Notes: generated from the sequence alone by a model not told the origin. A stretch of DNA of 7,522 bases from an uncultured Eubacteriales bacterium (GCA_902766185.1 CACXCQ010000197.1:1-7522); one strand, 5' to 3'; shown: positions 1 through 5,662, numbered from the stretch's first letter. Translations and numbers: made by a program.

Positions 1-93
1 ATCCGCCGTCCTGCGCGCGGCTCGGCCGTGCTCGGACCCCGACAGTCCACCGGACTGTCGGGCCCTTTCGGGTTCTCACCCCTTCTGGCGTCC
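1..93 (-). other. GC-rich structured stretch downstream of tRNA-Lys
   Basis: No convincing gene is visible here. On the minus strand the stretch lies just beyond the tRNA-Lys terminator and folds into consecutive hairpins. One is a short CCC-GAAA-GGG hairpin (63-72). Another is a perfect 11-bp stem with a 3-nt loop (38-48 pairing with 52-62). The left 35 bases are very rich in CG. One minus-strand frame is open and runs off the left edge, reading ARRGENPKGPDSPVDCRG in part. It is rich in R, P and G and has no start in view. Such frames are typical of spurious calls next to tRNA genes, so I do not call it a CDS. It could be a repeated intergenic element or part of a structured RNA. Confidence 0.4.
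38..62. repeat. Perfect 11-bp inverted repeat
   Basis: CCCGACAGTCC (38-48), a 3-nt spacer, then GGACTGTCGGG (52-62). All 11 pairs are Watson-Crick. No T-run follows on either strand, so it is not a classic intrinsic terminator. It may be an extragenic palindrome or a structural stem of a larger RNA. Confidence 0.75.
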
Positions 94-130
94 CAAAACA
101 AAACAGACGCTTGCGCGTCTGTTTGTTTTG
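94..130 (-). terminator. Intrinsic terminator of tRNA-Lys
   Basis: An almost perfect inverted repeat: CAAAACAAAACAGACGC (94-110), loop TTGC, then GCGTCTGTTTGTTTTG (115-130), with a single bulged base. Read on the minus strand it starts at the tRNA 3' CCA, and its descending arm ends in a T-rich run (GTTTTGTTTTG). This fits a terminator placed directly after the tRNA. The symmetry means it could also stop transcripts arriving on the plus strand. Confidence 0.75.
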
Positions 131-204
131 GTACACCATCAGGGGTTCGAACCCTGGACACCCTGATTAAGAGTCAGGTGCTCTGCCAGCTGAGCTAATG
201 GTGC
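129..204 (-). tRNA. tRNA-Lys (anticodon CTT)
   Basis: On the minus strand the cloverleaf is complete. The acceptor stem is GCACCAT/ATGGTGT with a terminal G-U pair. The D-arm reads TAGCTCAGCTGGCAGAGCA. The anticodon stem CCTGA/TCAGG encloses loop CTCTTAA, giving anticodon CTT, which reads the lysine codon AAG. The T-arm carries GGTTCGAACCC, the discriminator is A, and CCA is encoded (129-131). The gene has its own promoter upstream (236-265) and a terminator that begins at the CCA. It is divergent from arcA. Confidence 0.96.
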
Positions 205-235
205 TCGATATGTTTTTGTCTGACTGACAAAAGGT

Positions 236-265
236 AGTATAGCACGAACAAGGGGGGCATTTCAA
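236..265 (-). promoter_or_regulatory. Promoter of tRNA-Lys
   Basis: Read on the minus strand, a -35 box TTGAAA (260-265) and a -10 box TATACT (236-241) are separated by 18 bp, close to the vegetative sigma consensus. The start point would fall about 25 nt before the mature tRNA. That short leader contains a small palindrome (TTTTGTC/GACAAAA, 214-232). Confidence 0.75.
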
Positions 266-381
266 CCTTTTTTTTCGTTCCGGAAGAAATATTTTCACAA
301 ATGAGTTCGGGGGCCTTAGGAAGGCGGTGGGACCTGCCTTTGCGCATGCAGGAAAACAAATAATCATGCAGTACATTCGTA

Positions 382-390
382 TGTTATGAT
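382..390 (+). promoter_or_regulatory. Probable extended -10 promoter of arcA
   Basis: TGTTATGAT combines the TGn extension with a near-consensus -10 (TATGAT, 385-390). No good -35 box lies at 16-18 bp, which is common for extended -10 promoters and suggests help from an activator. Predicted transcription starts near 397, leaving a leader of about 60 nt. A CATGCAG motif occurs twice just upstream (345-351 and 365-371), 20 bp apart on the same face of the helix. It is a candidate binding site of unknown factor. Confidence 0.45.
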
Positions 391-459
391 ATATCTGAAT
401 AATCGATAAAATTCGGGGCGCAGATCTGCGGCCCGGCAATAATAGGGGAGGTGCTGCTT

Positions 460-1680
460 ATGGCAAAAGGAATCCACAATTACTCGGATATCGGCAGGCT
501 GAACAAGGTGCTGATGCATCGGATCGACAGAGAGGTCGAAGGAATCGTGCCGGATAATCTGGAGGCCATGCTTTTTGACGATATTCCATACCTCGTGGCG
601 GCGAAAAAGGAGCACGACAAATACGTGCAGGTGCTGGAGGCGAACGGCGTGGAGGTCTGCTTCTATACGGAGGAGACGGCAAAAGCCCTGGCGGTTCCGG
701 GCGCGAAGGAGGAATTTATCGCTGATTTTCTGGATCGCAGCACCATCAGAGGAGGCGAGCTGAGGGAGATCCTCACGGAGTACCTGTCGGCGAAGGAGCC
801 GGCGGATCTGGTGGAGACCTGTATTGCCGGAGTGAAGCGGTCGGAGGTCCCCAAGCCGAAACGGGTGACGCTGGCCGACTATATCTACGCGTCGGACCTG
901 TATTATCTGCACCCCATGCCGAACCTTTATTTCAGCAAGGACCCGGCGGCCTGCGTCGGCAACGGCGTCTGCGTCAACCATATGCGGATGCGCGCCCGCA
1001 GAAGAGAATCCCTGCTGATGGATTACATCGTGAAGTACGATCCTGATTTTGCGCCGGAAGGAACGCCCCGGTGGTACGGGTACGATGACGTGGAGTCCCT
1101 GGAGGGCGGCGACATCATGATCCTGAACGACCACACACTGATCATCGGACTTTCCCAGAGAACGACTGCGCTGGGCATCCAGACGCTGGCCAGAAATCTG
1201 CTGGGCGAATCCGGGTTCGACAGGATCATCGTTTTCGACATCCCCAAGCGCCGCGCGTTCATGCATCTGGACACGGTGTTCACCATGGTGGACTACGACA
1301 AGTTCACGATCCACAGCGAGATCCTGGACGCGGTCGGGATCTATGAGATCTTCCTGGATCGGGACGGGGAAGTGCAGTTCTCCACCATCACCGACAGCAT
1401 GGCGGAAATGCTGAAGAAGCTGCTGGGAGTGCCGGCGGTGAAGCTGATCCATGTGGGCGGCAACGATTCCATGGCGGCTCAGCGGGAGCAGTGGAACGAT
1501 GGAACGAACACCCTCTGCCTCGAGCCCGGCAAGATCATCACCTACGACCGGAACTACATCACCAACACCGTTCTCGAGAGCAACGACCTGGAGGTCATCA
1601 CCATCCCCAGCGCGGAGCTTTCCAGGGGCAGAGGCGGCCCGGGCTGCATGAGCTGCTCCGTGAACCGGGACGATCTGTAG
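460..1680 (+). CDS. arcA: Arginine deiminase
   Basis: Hydrolyses L-arginine to citrulline and ammonia in the cytoplasm, the first step of the arginine deiminase pathway. The product is 406 residues, the usual family length. It opens with the typical ADI segment (IGRLNKVLMHR, then LFDDIPYL and KKEHDKY). Every catalytic position expected for the guanidine-modifying fold is present: Asp161 in FSKDP, Glu215 in EGGD, His269 and Asp271 in MHLDTVF, and nucleophile Cys396 in GGPGCMSC near the C-terminus. FSKD replaces the more common FTRD, and a Gly precedes the nucleophile where Arg is usual. I chose ATG 460 because AGGGGAGGTG (444-453) sits 6 nt upstream; the in-frame GTG at 451 lies inside that site. 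No arcB, arcC or antiporter gene is adjacent. tRNA genes flank it on both sides, and it ends at a shared terminator, so it is transcribed alone. Confidence 0.96.
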   Translation: MAKGIHNYSDIGRLNKVLMHRIDREVEGIVPDNLEAMLFDDIPYLVAAKKEHDKYVQVLEANGVEVCFYTEETAKALAVPGAKEEFIADFLDRSTIRGGELREILTEYLSAKEPADLVETCIAGVKRSEVPKPKRVTLADYIYASDLYYLHPMPNLYFSKDPAACVGNGVCVNHMRMRARRRESLLMDYIVKYDPDFAPEGTPRWYGYDDVESLEGGDIMILNDHTLIIGLSQRTTALGIQTLARNLLGESGFDRIIVFDIPKRRAFMHLDTVFTMVDYDKFTIHSEILDAVGIYEIFLDRDGEVQFSTITDSMAEMLKKLLGVPAVKLIHVGGNDSMAAQREQWNDGTNTLCLEPGKIITYDRNYITNTVLESNDLEVITIPSAELSRGRGGPGCMSCSVNRDDL

Positions 1681-1734
1681 GCGGACGATGCAAAGGCAGG
1701 TCTGCCGTTTCCGGGGATCAACGCAAAAGAAAAA

Positions 1735-1764
1735 AGCTGTTGCCTGACGCAACAGCTCTTTTTT
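1735..1764. terminator. Bidirectional intrinsic terminator (arcA / tRNA-Val)
   Basis: A 9-bp perfect stem AGCTGTTGC/GCAACAGCT (1735-1743 with 1749-1757) has a 5-nt loop. On the plus strand it is followed by CTTTTTT, and on the minus strand by TTTTTCTTTT. It ends the arcA transcript in one direction and the convergent tRNA-Val transcript in the other, 2 nt after the encoded CCA. Confidence 0.88.
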
Positions 1765-1766
1765 AT

Positions 1767-1842
1767 TGGTGTTCCATGACGGGCTCGAACCGCCGACCTA
1801 TTGGTTGTGACCCAATCGCTCTCCCAGCTGAGCTAATGGAAC
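1767..1842 (-). tRNA. tRNA-Val (anticodon CAC)
   Basis: On the minus strand there is a full cloverleaf: acceptor stem GTTCCAT/ATGGAAC, D-arm TAGCTCAGCTGGGAGAGC, anticodon stem ATTGG/CCAAT around loop GTCACAA (anticodon CAC, reading the valine codon GTG), and a T-arm with GGTTCGAGCC. The discriminator is A and CCA is encoded at 1767-1769. The gene is convergent with arcA and shares its terminator. Confidence 0.96.
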
Positions 1843-1854
1843 GGATCGTGAACT

Positions 1855-1882
1855 ATTGTACCACAGATTTGCGGAATGTGAA
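1855..1882 (-). promoter_or_regulatory. Promoter of tRNA-Val
   Basis: On the minus strand, TTCACA (1877-1882) and TACAAT (1855-1860) are 16 bp apart. This is a good -10 with a slightly off-consensus -35 and a short spacer. It lies 12 bp before the mature tRNA 5' end, the expected distance for a tRNA promoter. Confidence 0.6.
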
Positions 1883-1939
1883 GAGATAAACAGCAGAAAA
1901 CCAGCAAAAAAGAAAAAAATAATAATTTTCAAAAAACTC

Positions 1940-1968
1940 TTGCAATGACTTTGGCGTTTTGCTATACT
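1940..1968 (+). promoter_or_regulatory. Very strong sigma-A-type promoter
   Basis: TTGCAA (1940-1945), a spacer of exactly 17 bp, then TATACT (1963-1968) with a TGC extended -10 just before it. Upstream (about 1905-1937) is an A/T-rich tract resembling an UP element. This is the best promoter in the window. It faces a short unit ending in a terminator at 2276, and not directly a large gene. Expected start near 1975. Confidence 0.85.
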
Positions 1969-2042
1969 AAAGCCACCAAAGAGGAAGGGGAGGCCCGGAT
2001 CTTAGGTAAAAAAAATAAAGAACGGAACTGACAGGAGACGGA

Positions 2043-2228
2043 GTGGCTCAGGACCGGAGAAACCTGCAGGAAGCCTGGAAGGCGGAAGAAGTGCCGAGAC
2101 AGGAGAAGAACTCAGAAGAGAGAGAAGCGGGAGAACGGAGCAGCGAGTCTCAGGAAAACGATGGAGGGAAAGTTCGTAAGAAAGAGGTGAGACCACCAAG
2201 AGTGCTTAAAGAACCGAATGAAGGATGA
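2043..2228 (+). CDS. Hypothetical small charged protein (61 aa)
   Basis: I do not recognise this product. It has a GTG start with AGGAG (2033-2037) 5 nt upstream, 61 codons, and a TGA that falls inside the ascending arm of the terminator stem. That layout is what a small monocistronic gene should have. The protein (beginning MAQDRRNLQEAWKAEE) is dominated by E, K, R, Q and S. It has few hydrophobic residues, no signal peptide, membrane segment or cysteine, and is probably disordered. The doubt is that a purine-rich non-coding RNA would also give an open frame rich in E, K and R. An alternative is a non-coding RNA with a fortuitous frame. Confidence 0.4.
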   Translation: MAQDRRNLQEAWKAEEVPRQEKNSEEREAGERSSESQENDGGKVRKKEVRPPRVLKEPNEG

Positions 2229-2276
2229 CGGCCGCAAGATGCAGGGAAATGTGAGCGGCCGTTGTCCTATTTTTTT
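2223..2276 (+). terminator. Strong intrinsic terminator
   Basis: A 13-bp stem (2223-2235 with 2255-2267, core ACGGCCGC/GCGGCCGT, two G-U pairs) encloses a 19-nt loop and is followed at once by TATTTTTTT (2268-2276). It ends the transcript from the promoter at 1940-1968 and separates it from the transpeptidase gene. Confidence 0.85.
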
Positions 2277-2330
2277 ACTCTTTTTTTCTCCTGTTTTTCG
2301 TCAGCTTTTCCCCATGCGGGCGGCAAAGGA

Positions 2331-2339
2331 TGGTATACT
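2331..2339 (+). promoter_or_regulatory. Extended -10 promoter abutting the transpeptidase start codon
   Basis: TGGTATACT is a full TGn plus a TATACT -10. The usual 6-7 nt from the -10 to the start of transcription places the start at or within a base or two of the A of ATG 2346. No clear -35 is seen. The mRNA would be leaderless or nearly so, which agrees with the lack of a ribosome site at normal distance: the only AGGA, at 2327-2330, is 15 nt from the ATG. Confidence 0.55.
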
Positions 2340-2345
2340 ACACAC

Positions 2346-3770
2346 ATGAAAAAGATGACTGCGAAGAAAAAGACAATACTGTGGATCACGACGATCATTC
2401 TGACCTGCGCTTTGATTATGCCCGCGGGAGTTTTCGCCGGCGAAGTGAACGCCGCCGGATCACCTGAATCGGCGTCTCAAACGGAGCCGGAAGCCCCGGC
2501 CGCAGAACCGGCGCAGACAGAGGATCCGATCCAGACCGCGCCGCCGGCTCAGCCGGCGCAAGCACCGGATGCCGAGACCGCGCCAGCCCTTGCTACCCAG
2601 GAACCGGAGCCGGAACCTGCCCTTCAGGCTGCGGAGGAGCCCGAAGCAGCTACGGACCCGCAGACCCCGGAGGAACAGACCGAAGGCTGGGTGACGGATG
2701 CCGAAGGACACGTTTTCTACTACGAGAACGGAGTGCCGGTGACCGGGCTGAAGTTCATCGAAGGCCACTATCACTTCTTCGACAACACCGGCGTGATGAT
2801 CACCGGTGCGGTCAACATCGGTGATAAGCGATACTACTTCGACGGAGCGGCCAAGGCCCCCGGAGCCATGTGGACCCGCGCAGGCTGGAAGACCTTCGGC
2901 GCTGACCGGTACTACTTCATCTCCCAGGCCGACGGCACGGCCTGCATGAAGACGGGCTGGCTGAAGGAGAACGGGAAGAAATGGTACTTCAACAAGAAGA
3001 CCGGCATCATGACCACCGGATGGAAGAAGCTCTCCGGCAACAAGTACTATTTCCGTGAGAACGACGCGAATCTGGGACAGATGGCCACCGGCCTGAAGAC
3101 CATCGACGGATACCGGTACTATTTCTCTTCGAAGGGGATCATGAAGGTGGGCGCCATCGCCTACAAGGGCAAGCTCTACTATTTCCGTGACAGCGGCAGG
3201 GCGGTCATGAAGACCGGCTGGTTCAAGGGCAGCGACAAGAAGAAACGCTACAGCCTGGGCAAGGGACGCGTGGCCACTGGACAGAAGAAGATCAAGGGCG
3301 TCTGGTATGCCTTTTCATCCAGAACCGGTATCCTTACCCGGCGCATCGGTGACGACGTGGACAAGAAATTCCAGTCCTACACCAGCAGCACCAGGTACCT
3401 GATGGTGGTGAAGCTCTCCGAGCACAAGGTGCGGATCTACCGTGGCGGAAAGAACCGCTGGAGCAGGATCCATACCTATTCCTGCACCATCGGCGCACCG
3501 TCCACGCCAACCGTCAGAGGTACCTTCAGCATCGGCGCCAAGGGACTCTACTTCAACACAGGAACAGCACAGCGCTGCTGGTACTACACCCAGTTCTGCG
3601 GGAACTATCTCTTCCACAGCATCATCTACGATCGCTCATCGTCCCCGCGGAACGTCGTGGACGGCCGGCTCGGGATCAGCGCGTCCCACGGCTGCATCCG
3701 CCTGGCTCTCGCCAACGCCAAGTGGATCTATCGGAACATTCCCAGAGGCACCAAGGTAGTCATCTACTGA
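2346..3770 (+). CDS. Secreted L,D-transpeptidase (YkuD) with cell-wall-binding repeats
   Basis: A 474-residue exported protein expected to act on peptidoglycan outside the membrane. Residues 1-31 form a signal peptide: a lysine-rich start, a hydrophobic core ILWITTIILTCALIM, and a likely cut after VFA. A low-complexity linker rich in P, A, E and Q follows (about 38-112). Next come roughly ten aromatic/glycine repeats (about 113-335) with the pattern GW-x-YYF-x-G-x-M-xTGW, as in CW_binding_1/Glucan-binding modules that hold choline or polysaccharide. The YkuD domain is at about 350-474, with the conserved His424 (LFHS) and the catalytic SHGCIRL box (His448, Cys450). It forms 3-3 crosslinks or attaches proteins in the family. 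I chose ATG 2346, since an earlier TTG at 2262 lies inside the preceding terminator and would bury the signal peptide. It is probably the first gene of an operon with the regulator downstream (56-nt gap). Confidence 0.9.
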   Translation: MKKMTAKKKTILWITTIILTCALIMPAGVFAGEVNAAGSPESASQTEPEAPAAEPAQTEDPIQTAPPAQPAQAPDAETAPALATQEPEPEPALQAAEEPEAATDPQTPEEQTEGWVTDAEGHVFYYENGVPVTGLKFIEGHYHFFDNTGVMITGAVNIGDKRYYFDGAAKAPGAMWTRAGWKTFGADRYYFISQADGTACMKTGWLKENGKKWYFNKKTGIMTTGWKKLSGNKYYFRENDANLGQMATGLKTIDGYRYYFSSKGIMKVGAIAYKGKLYYFRDSGRAVMKTGWFKGSDKKKRYSLGKGRVATGQKKIKGVWYAFSSRTGILTRRIGDDVDKKFQSYTSSTRYLMVVKLSEHKVRIYRGGKNRWSRIHTYSCTIGAPSTPTVRGTFSIGAKGLYFNTGTAQRCWYYTQFCGNYLFHSIIYDRSSSPRNVVDGRLGISASHGCIRLALANAKWIYRNIPRGTKVVIY

Positions 3771-3826
3771 TGGTGCAAAACCAGGGCCGGACGAAGGGCC
3801 CGAAAGAATAAGGAGAACATCTGAGA

Positions 3827-5017
3827 ATGAAGAATCGAGACATCTTATCGGTCAGAACGCTGGGGGGATTCAGCGTCTTCTGGCAGGGAGAGAAGATCAG
3901 TGCAGGCGGCCGGGACTCCCAGTTCGCCAGACTGATGGAGATACTCCTCCATTACAGCGAAGACGGCGTCCCCCGGGAAAACCTGGAGGAGATGCTTTTT
4001 TCGGACAGTCAGTCGGTCGACCGGAACCACATGCTTCGAAGCGTGATCTACAACGCCAGAAAGAAGCTGGAGAAATCAGGTCTCCCCGGAACGGAGCACA
4101 TCGTCTTCAGCGGCGGCATTTACCGCTGGACGGAGGACATTCCCATCGAAGAGGACGTCCGGCAGTTCGAAGAAACGGTCATCAAGGCAGATCAGGCAGA
4201 AGACACCGGGGAAAAGGCAGACCTCTATCGACAGGCCTGCTTCCTCTATCTGGGTGAATTCCTGCCGCACCAGACCACCAGCCTTTGGGCGCTGCAGGAA
4301 CAGAGGCGGTACCGGGAGCTGTTCTGCCGGAGCATGGAGGAGGCAGTCGCCTTCTGCCGGGAGCAGGGCGATTTCGAGACCATGCAAAAGCTGGGAGAGC
4401 ACGCGTCGAAGGTCCAGCCTTTATCCGACTGGGAAGCCGTCACTATGGAAGCCCTTCTGGGCATGGATCGGTTCGATGAAGCCAGTGAGCTGTACGAGCA
4501 GACGGCGGACCACTACCTGGAGGAACTGGGGATCCGGCCTGCCTTTGCGGAAATGAACGCGATGGAACAGATCGCCTCCCGGATGGAAAACCATTACGGC
4601 ATGCTGGATGATATCCAGGCGGTGCTGACCGCCCCGAAGGAGGAGCGGGAAGGAGGCGGATTCCTCTGTAGCCTGCCGGTGTTCCAGGGAATCTACCGGA
4701 TGTTCGAGCGGATGATCGGCCGGAGCGGACAGTCCGTTTATCTGATGCTGTGCACCATCGTCAACGGCAAGGGTCACCACATGAAGGAAGGCGCAGTGCT
4801 GGAACGGCTTTCCGAAAGGCTGGGAGAGGCCATCCGGATCTCCGTCCGTCACAGCGATGTGGTGTGCAGGTACAGCAAGAGCCAGTACCTGGTGCTCCTG
4901 ATCAACACCACCAGAGAAGACTGTGCCATCGTGCAGAAACGGATCGACAGCCACTTTAAGACGGAAGGGCAGCGGACCGGGATCATGTACCATGTGAACA
5001 GCGTAGATGGGAAGTAG
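3827..5017 (+). CDS. Winged-helix/BTAD transcriptional regulator with degenerate GGDEF-like C-terminus
   Basis: A 396-residue cytoplasmic regulator of the SARP/BTAD type. Residues 6-102 fit an OmpR-like winged helix: beta strands in LSVRTLGGFSVFW, a candidate recognition helix in HMLRSVIYNARKKLEK, and the wing FSGGIYRW. Residues 103-250 are a TPR-like bacterial transcriptional activation domain, including the typical stretch LSDWEAVTMEALLGMDRFDEA and LEELGIRPAF. Residues about 280-380 look like a GGDEF fold (SVRHSDVVCRYSKSQYLVLL), with SKSQY (350-354) standing where GGDEF should be. It cannot be an active diguanylate cyclase, but it may sense or bind a partner. The ribosome site is AGGAG (3811-3815), 11 nt before ATG, a rather long spacing. 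The stop is 2 nt before the next start, so the two are coupled. Targets are unknown; the transpeptidase gene upstream is an obvious candidate. Sure of BTAD class, less sure of the GGDEF relation. Confidence 0.88.
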   Translation: MKNRDILSVRTLGGFSVFWQGEKISAGGRDSQFARLMEILLHYSEDGVPRENLEEMLFSDSQSVDRNHMLRSVIYNARKKLEKSGLPGTEHIVFSGGIYRWTEDIPIEEDVRQFEETVIKADQAEDTGEKADLYRQACFLYLGEFLPHQTTSLWALQEQRRYRELFCRSMEEAVAFCREQGDFETMQKLGEHASKVQPLSDWEAVTMEALLGMDRFDEASELYEQTADHYLEELGIRPAFAEMNAMEQIASRMENHYGMLDDIQAVLTAPKEEREGGGFLCSLPVFQGIYRMFERMIGRSGQSVYLMLCTIVNGKGHHMKEGAVLERLSERLGEAIRISVRHSDVVCRYSKSQYLVLLINTTREDCAIVQKRIDSHFKTEGQRTGIMYHVNSVDGK

Positions 5018-5019
5018 TT

Positions 5020-5523
5020 ATGAGCAGACAGGAAGCATATATCGGGACCCCCGGCGGGACGGTCCTCTGCGTGGATGAAGCGCAGGGCGGCGGACTCTTC
5101 CGGGGCAGGATCTATCACGGATACCGCAGGGACGGGCAGGAGGTCAATTCCTTCGGAGCGCTCGTCCGTGCGCTGAGCGGGCTGTTCGATGAGCTGCAGT
5201 ATCCCAGAACCAGCGAGCGGGAGCGCGGATTTTTTGTGCGCAAAGAAAAAAGGACCGGGGGACAGGCTCCGGGAAAGGAAAGAGTCATGTCGGACAAGGA
5301 ACTGCTGACAAAGCATGGGGATATAGGGACATTCATCATTCGCGTCCAGCAAAGGCAGAACAGTACCTGGCAGGGTTCCGTCACCTGGGTGGACGAGGAC
5401 AGGACCGCGAATTTTCAAACGGCGCTGGAGCTGATCAAGCTTCTCGAGAGCGGGATCGAGGCGGGATTGCCGGAGGAAGACCGGACGAAGGATCCCTCGT
5501 GGCAGGACTTGTTAAATAAATAA
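5020..5523 (+). CDS. Hypothetical protein with two copies of a beta-beta-alpha-like unit
   Basis: A 167-residue soluble protein of unknown function. It starts 2 nt after the regulator's TAG, so translation is probably coupled. It contains two similar halves. Residues 13-60 (GTVLCVDEAQ, FRGRIYHGY, SFGALVRALSGLFDEL) align by eye with residues 103-149 (GTFIIRVQQRQ, WQGSVTWVD, NFQTALELIKLLESGI). Each has an aromatic-x-G turn between two strands and then a helix with the A-L-x-L/V pattern. A charged linker (61-89) joins them. An internal ATG at 5287 (Met90) is preceded 6 nt upstream by AAAGGAA (5274-5280) and would yield the second unit alone as a 78-residue protein. No signal peptide, membrane segment or catalytic motif is visible. 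From its position I infer a partner or modulator of the BTAD regulator. No clear terminator follows. Confidence 0.85.
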   Translation: MSRQEAYIGTPGGTVLCVDEAQGGGLFRGRIYHGYRRDGQEVNSFGALVRALSGLFDELQYPRTSERERGFFVRKEKRTGGQAPGKERVMSDKELLTKHGDIGTFIIRVQQRQNSTWQGSVTWVDEDRTANFQTALELIKLLESGIEAGLPEEDRTKDPSWQDLLNK

Positions 5524-5540
5524 CAGATTTCTATTTACTT

Positions 5541-5569
5541 TTGACGGTACCGTGTTAAAATGGTATCAA
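5541..5569 (+). promoter_or_regulatory. Promoter of the CoA-transferase (and argH) unit
   Basis: TTGACG (5541-5546), a 17-bp spacer, then TATCAA (5564-5569) preceded by TGG, an extended -10. A second option overlaps it: TGTTAAAAT (5553-5561) with TTTACT (5534-5539) at 16 bp. An imperfect dyad (TTTGA-CGG-TACC, 10-nt centre, GGTATCAAA; 5540-5570) covers both -10 boxes and could be an operator. The predicted leader is about 85 nt. Confidence 0.6.
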
Positions 5570-5628
5570 ACATTTGCGGTGTCAGTCTCTTTTTCTTGCG
5601 GCTGCACGGCGCATCACCGGAGGAACAG

Positions 5629-5649
5629 GTTGCCTTGAAGATCGGCAAC
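5629..5649 (+). promoter_or_regulatory. Leader hairpin next to the CoA-transferase ribosome site
   Basis: GTTGCC (5629-5634), a 9-nt loop, then GGCAAC (5644-5649). The hairpin ends immediately before the ribosome site GGAGG (5650-5654), which is 8 nt from ATG 5663. It may stabilise the leader or tune access to the site. The stem is only 6 bp, so chance is possible. Confidence 0.35.
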
Positions 5650-5662
5650 GGAGGTTTTTAAA

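Larger units (their letters stand above)
1975..2276 (+). ncRNA. Short purine-rich transcript, candidate small RNA
   Basis: This is a self-contained unit of about 300 nt from a near-consensus promoter to a strong intrinsic terminator. The RNA is strikingly purine-rich and holds about 19 GGA triplets, several within AGGAG. I compared it by eye with RNase P RNA, tmRNA, 6S RNA and SRP RNA and found none of their conserved cores. It may be the mRNA of the 61-residue frame at 2043-2228, a non-coding RNA, or both. The GGA richness recalls RNAs that titrate CsrA-type proteins. However, I could not see those motifs displayed in hairpin loops, and glutamate and arginine codons also create GGA, so that idea is weak. 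Confidence 0.45.

Noticed and set aside
214..232. TTTTGTC/GACAAAA palindrome in the tRNA-Lys leader as an operator
   Set aside because: A 7-bp stem in A/T-rich sequence can arise by chance, and the region is removed during tRNA processing; no further support.
396..413. ArgR (ARG box) site in the arcA leader
   Set aside because: TGAATAA matches one half-site of the consensus, but the second half does not follow at the right spacing.
451..459. GTG 451 as the arcA start
   Set aside because: It overlaps the AGGGGAGGTG ribosome site itself; ATG 460 has ideal spacing and gives the normal N-terminus.
364..1752. 462-codon open frame on the minus strand across arcA
   Set aside because: It lies entirely antisense to an unmistakable arcA, runs through the terminator, and its product is rich in H, R, V and L without a recognisable motif. 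This is the expected shadow of a gene with GC-rich third positions.
2002..2199. 65-codon minus-strand frame across the small transcription unit
   Set aside because: Its S/L/P-rich product is simply the complement of the purine-rich strand, with no ribosome site, and the promoter and terminator both point the other way.
1975..2276. Identity as RNase P RNA, tmRNA, 6S RNA or SRP RNA
   Set aside because: None of the conserved core motifs of these RNAs could be found, though I could not run covariance models.
2262..2345. TTG 2262 as the transpeptidase start
   Set aside because: It falls within the descending arm of the preceding terminator, lacks a ribosome site and would place 28 residues ahead of a standard signal peptide.
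3784..3801. Terminator between the transpeptidase and regulator genes
   Set aside because: A GGGCC/GGCCC stem of 5 bp is present but no T-run follows, so read-through is expected.
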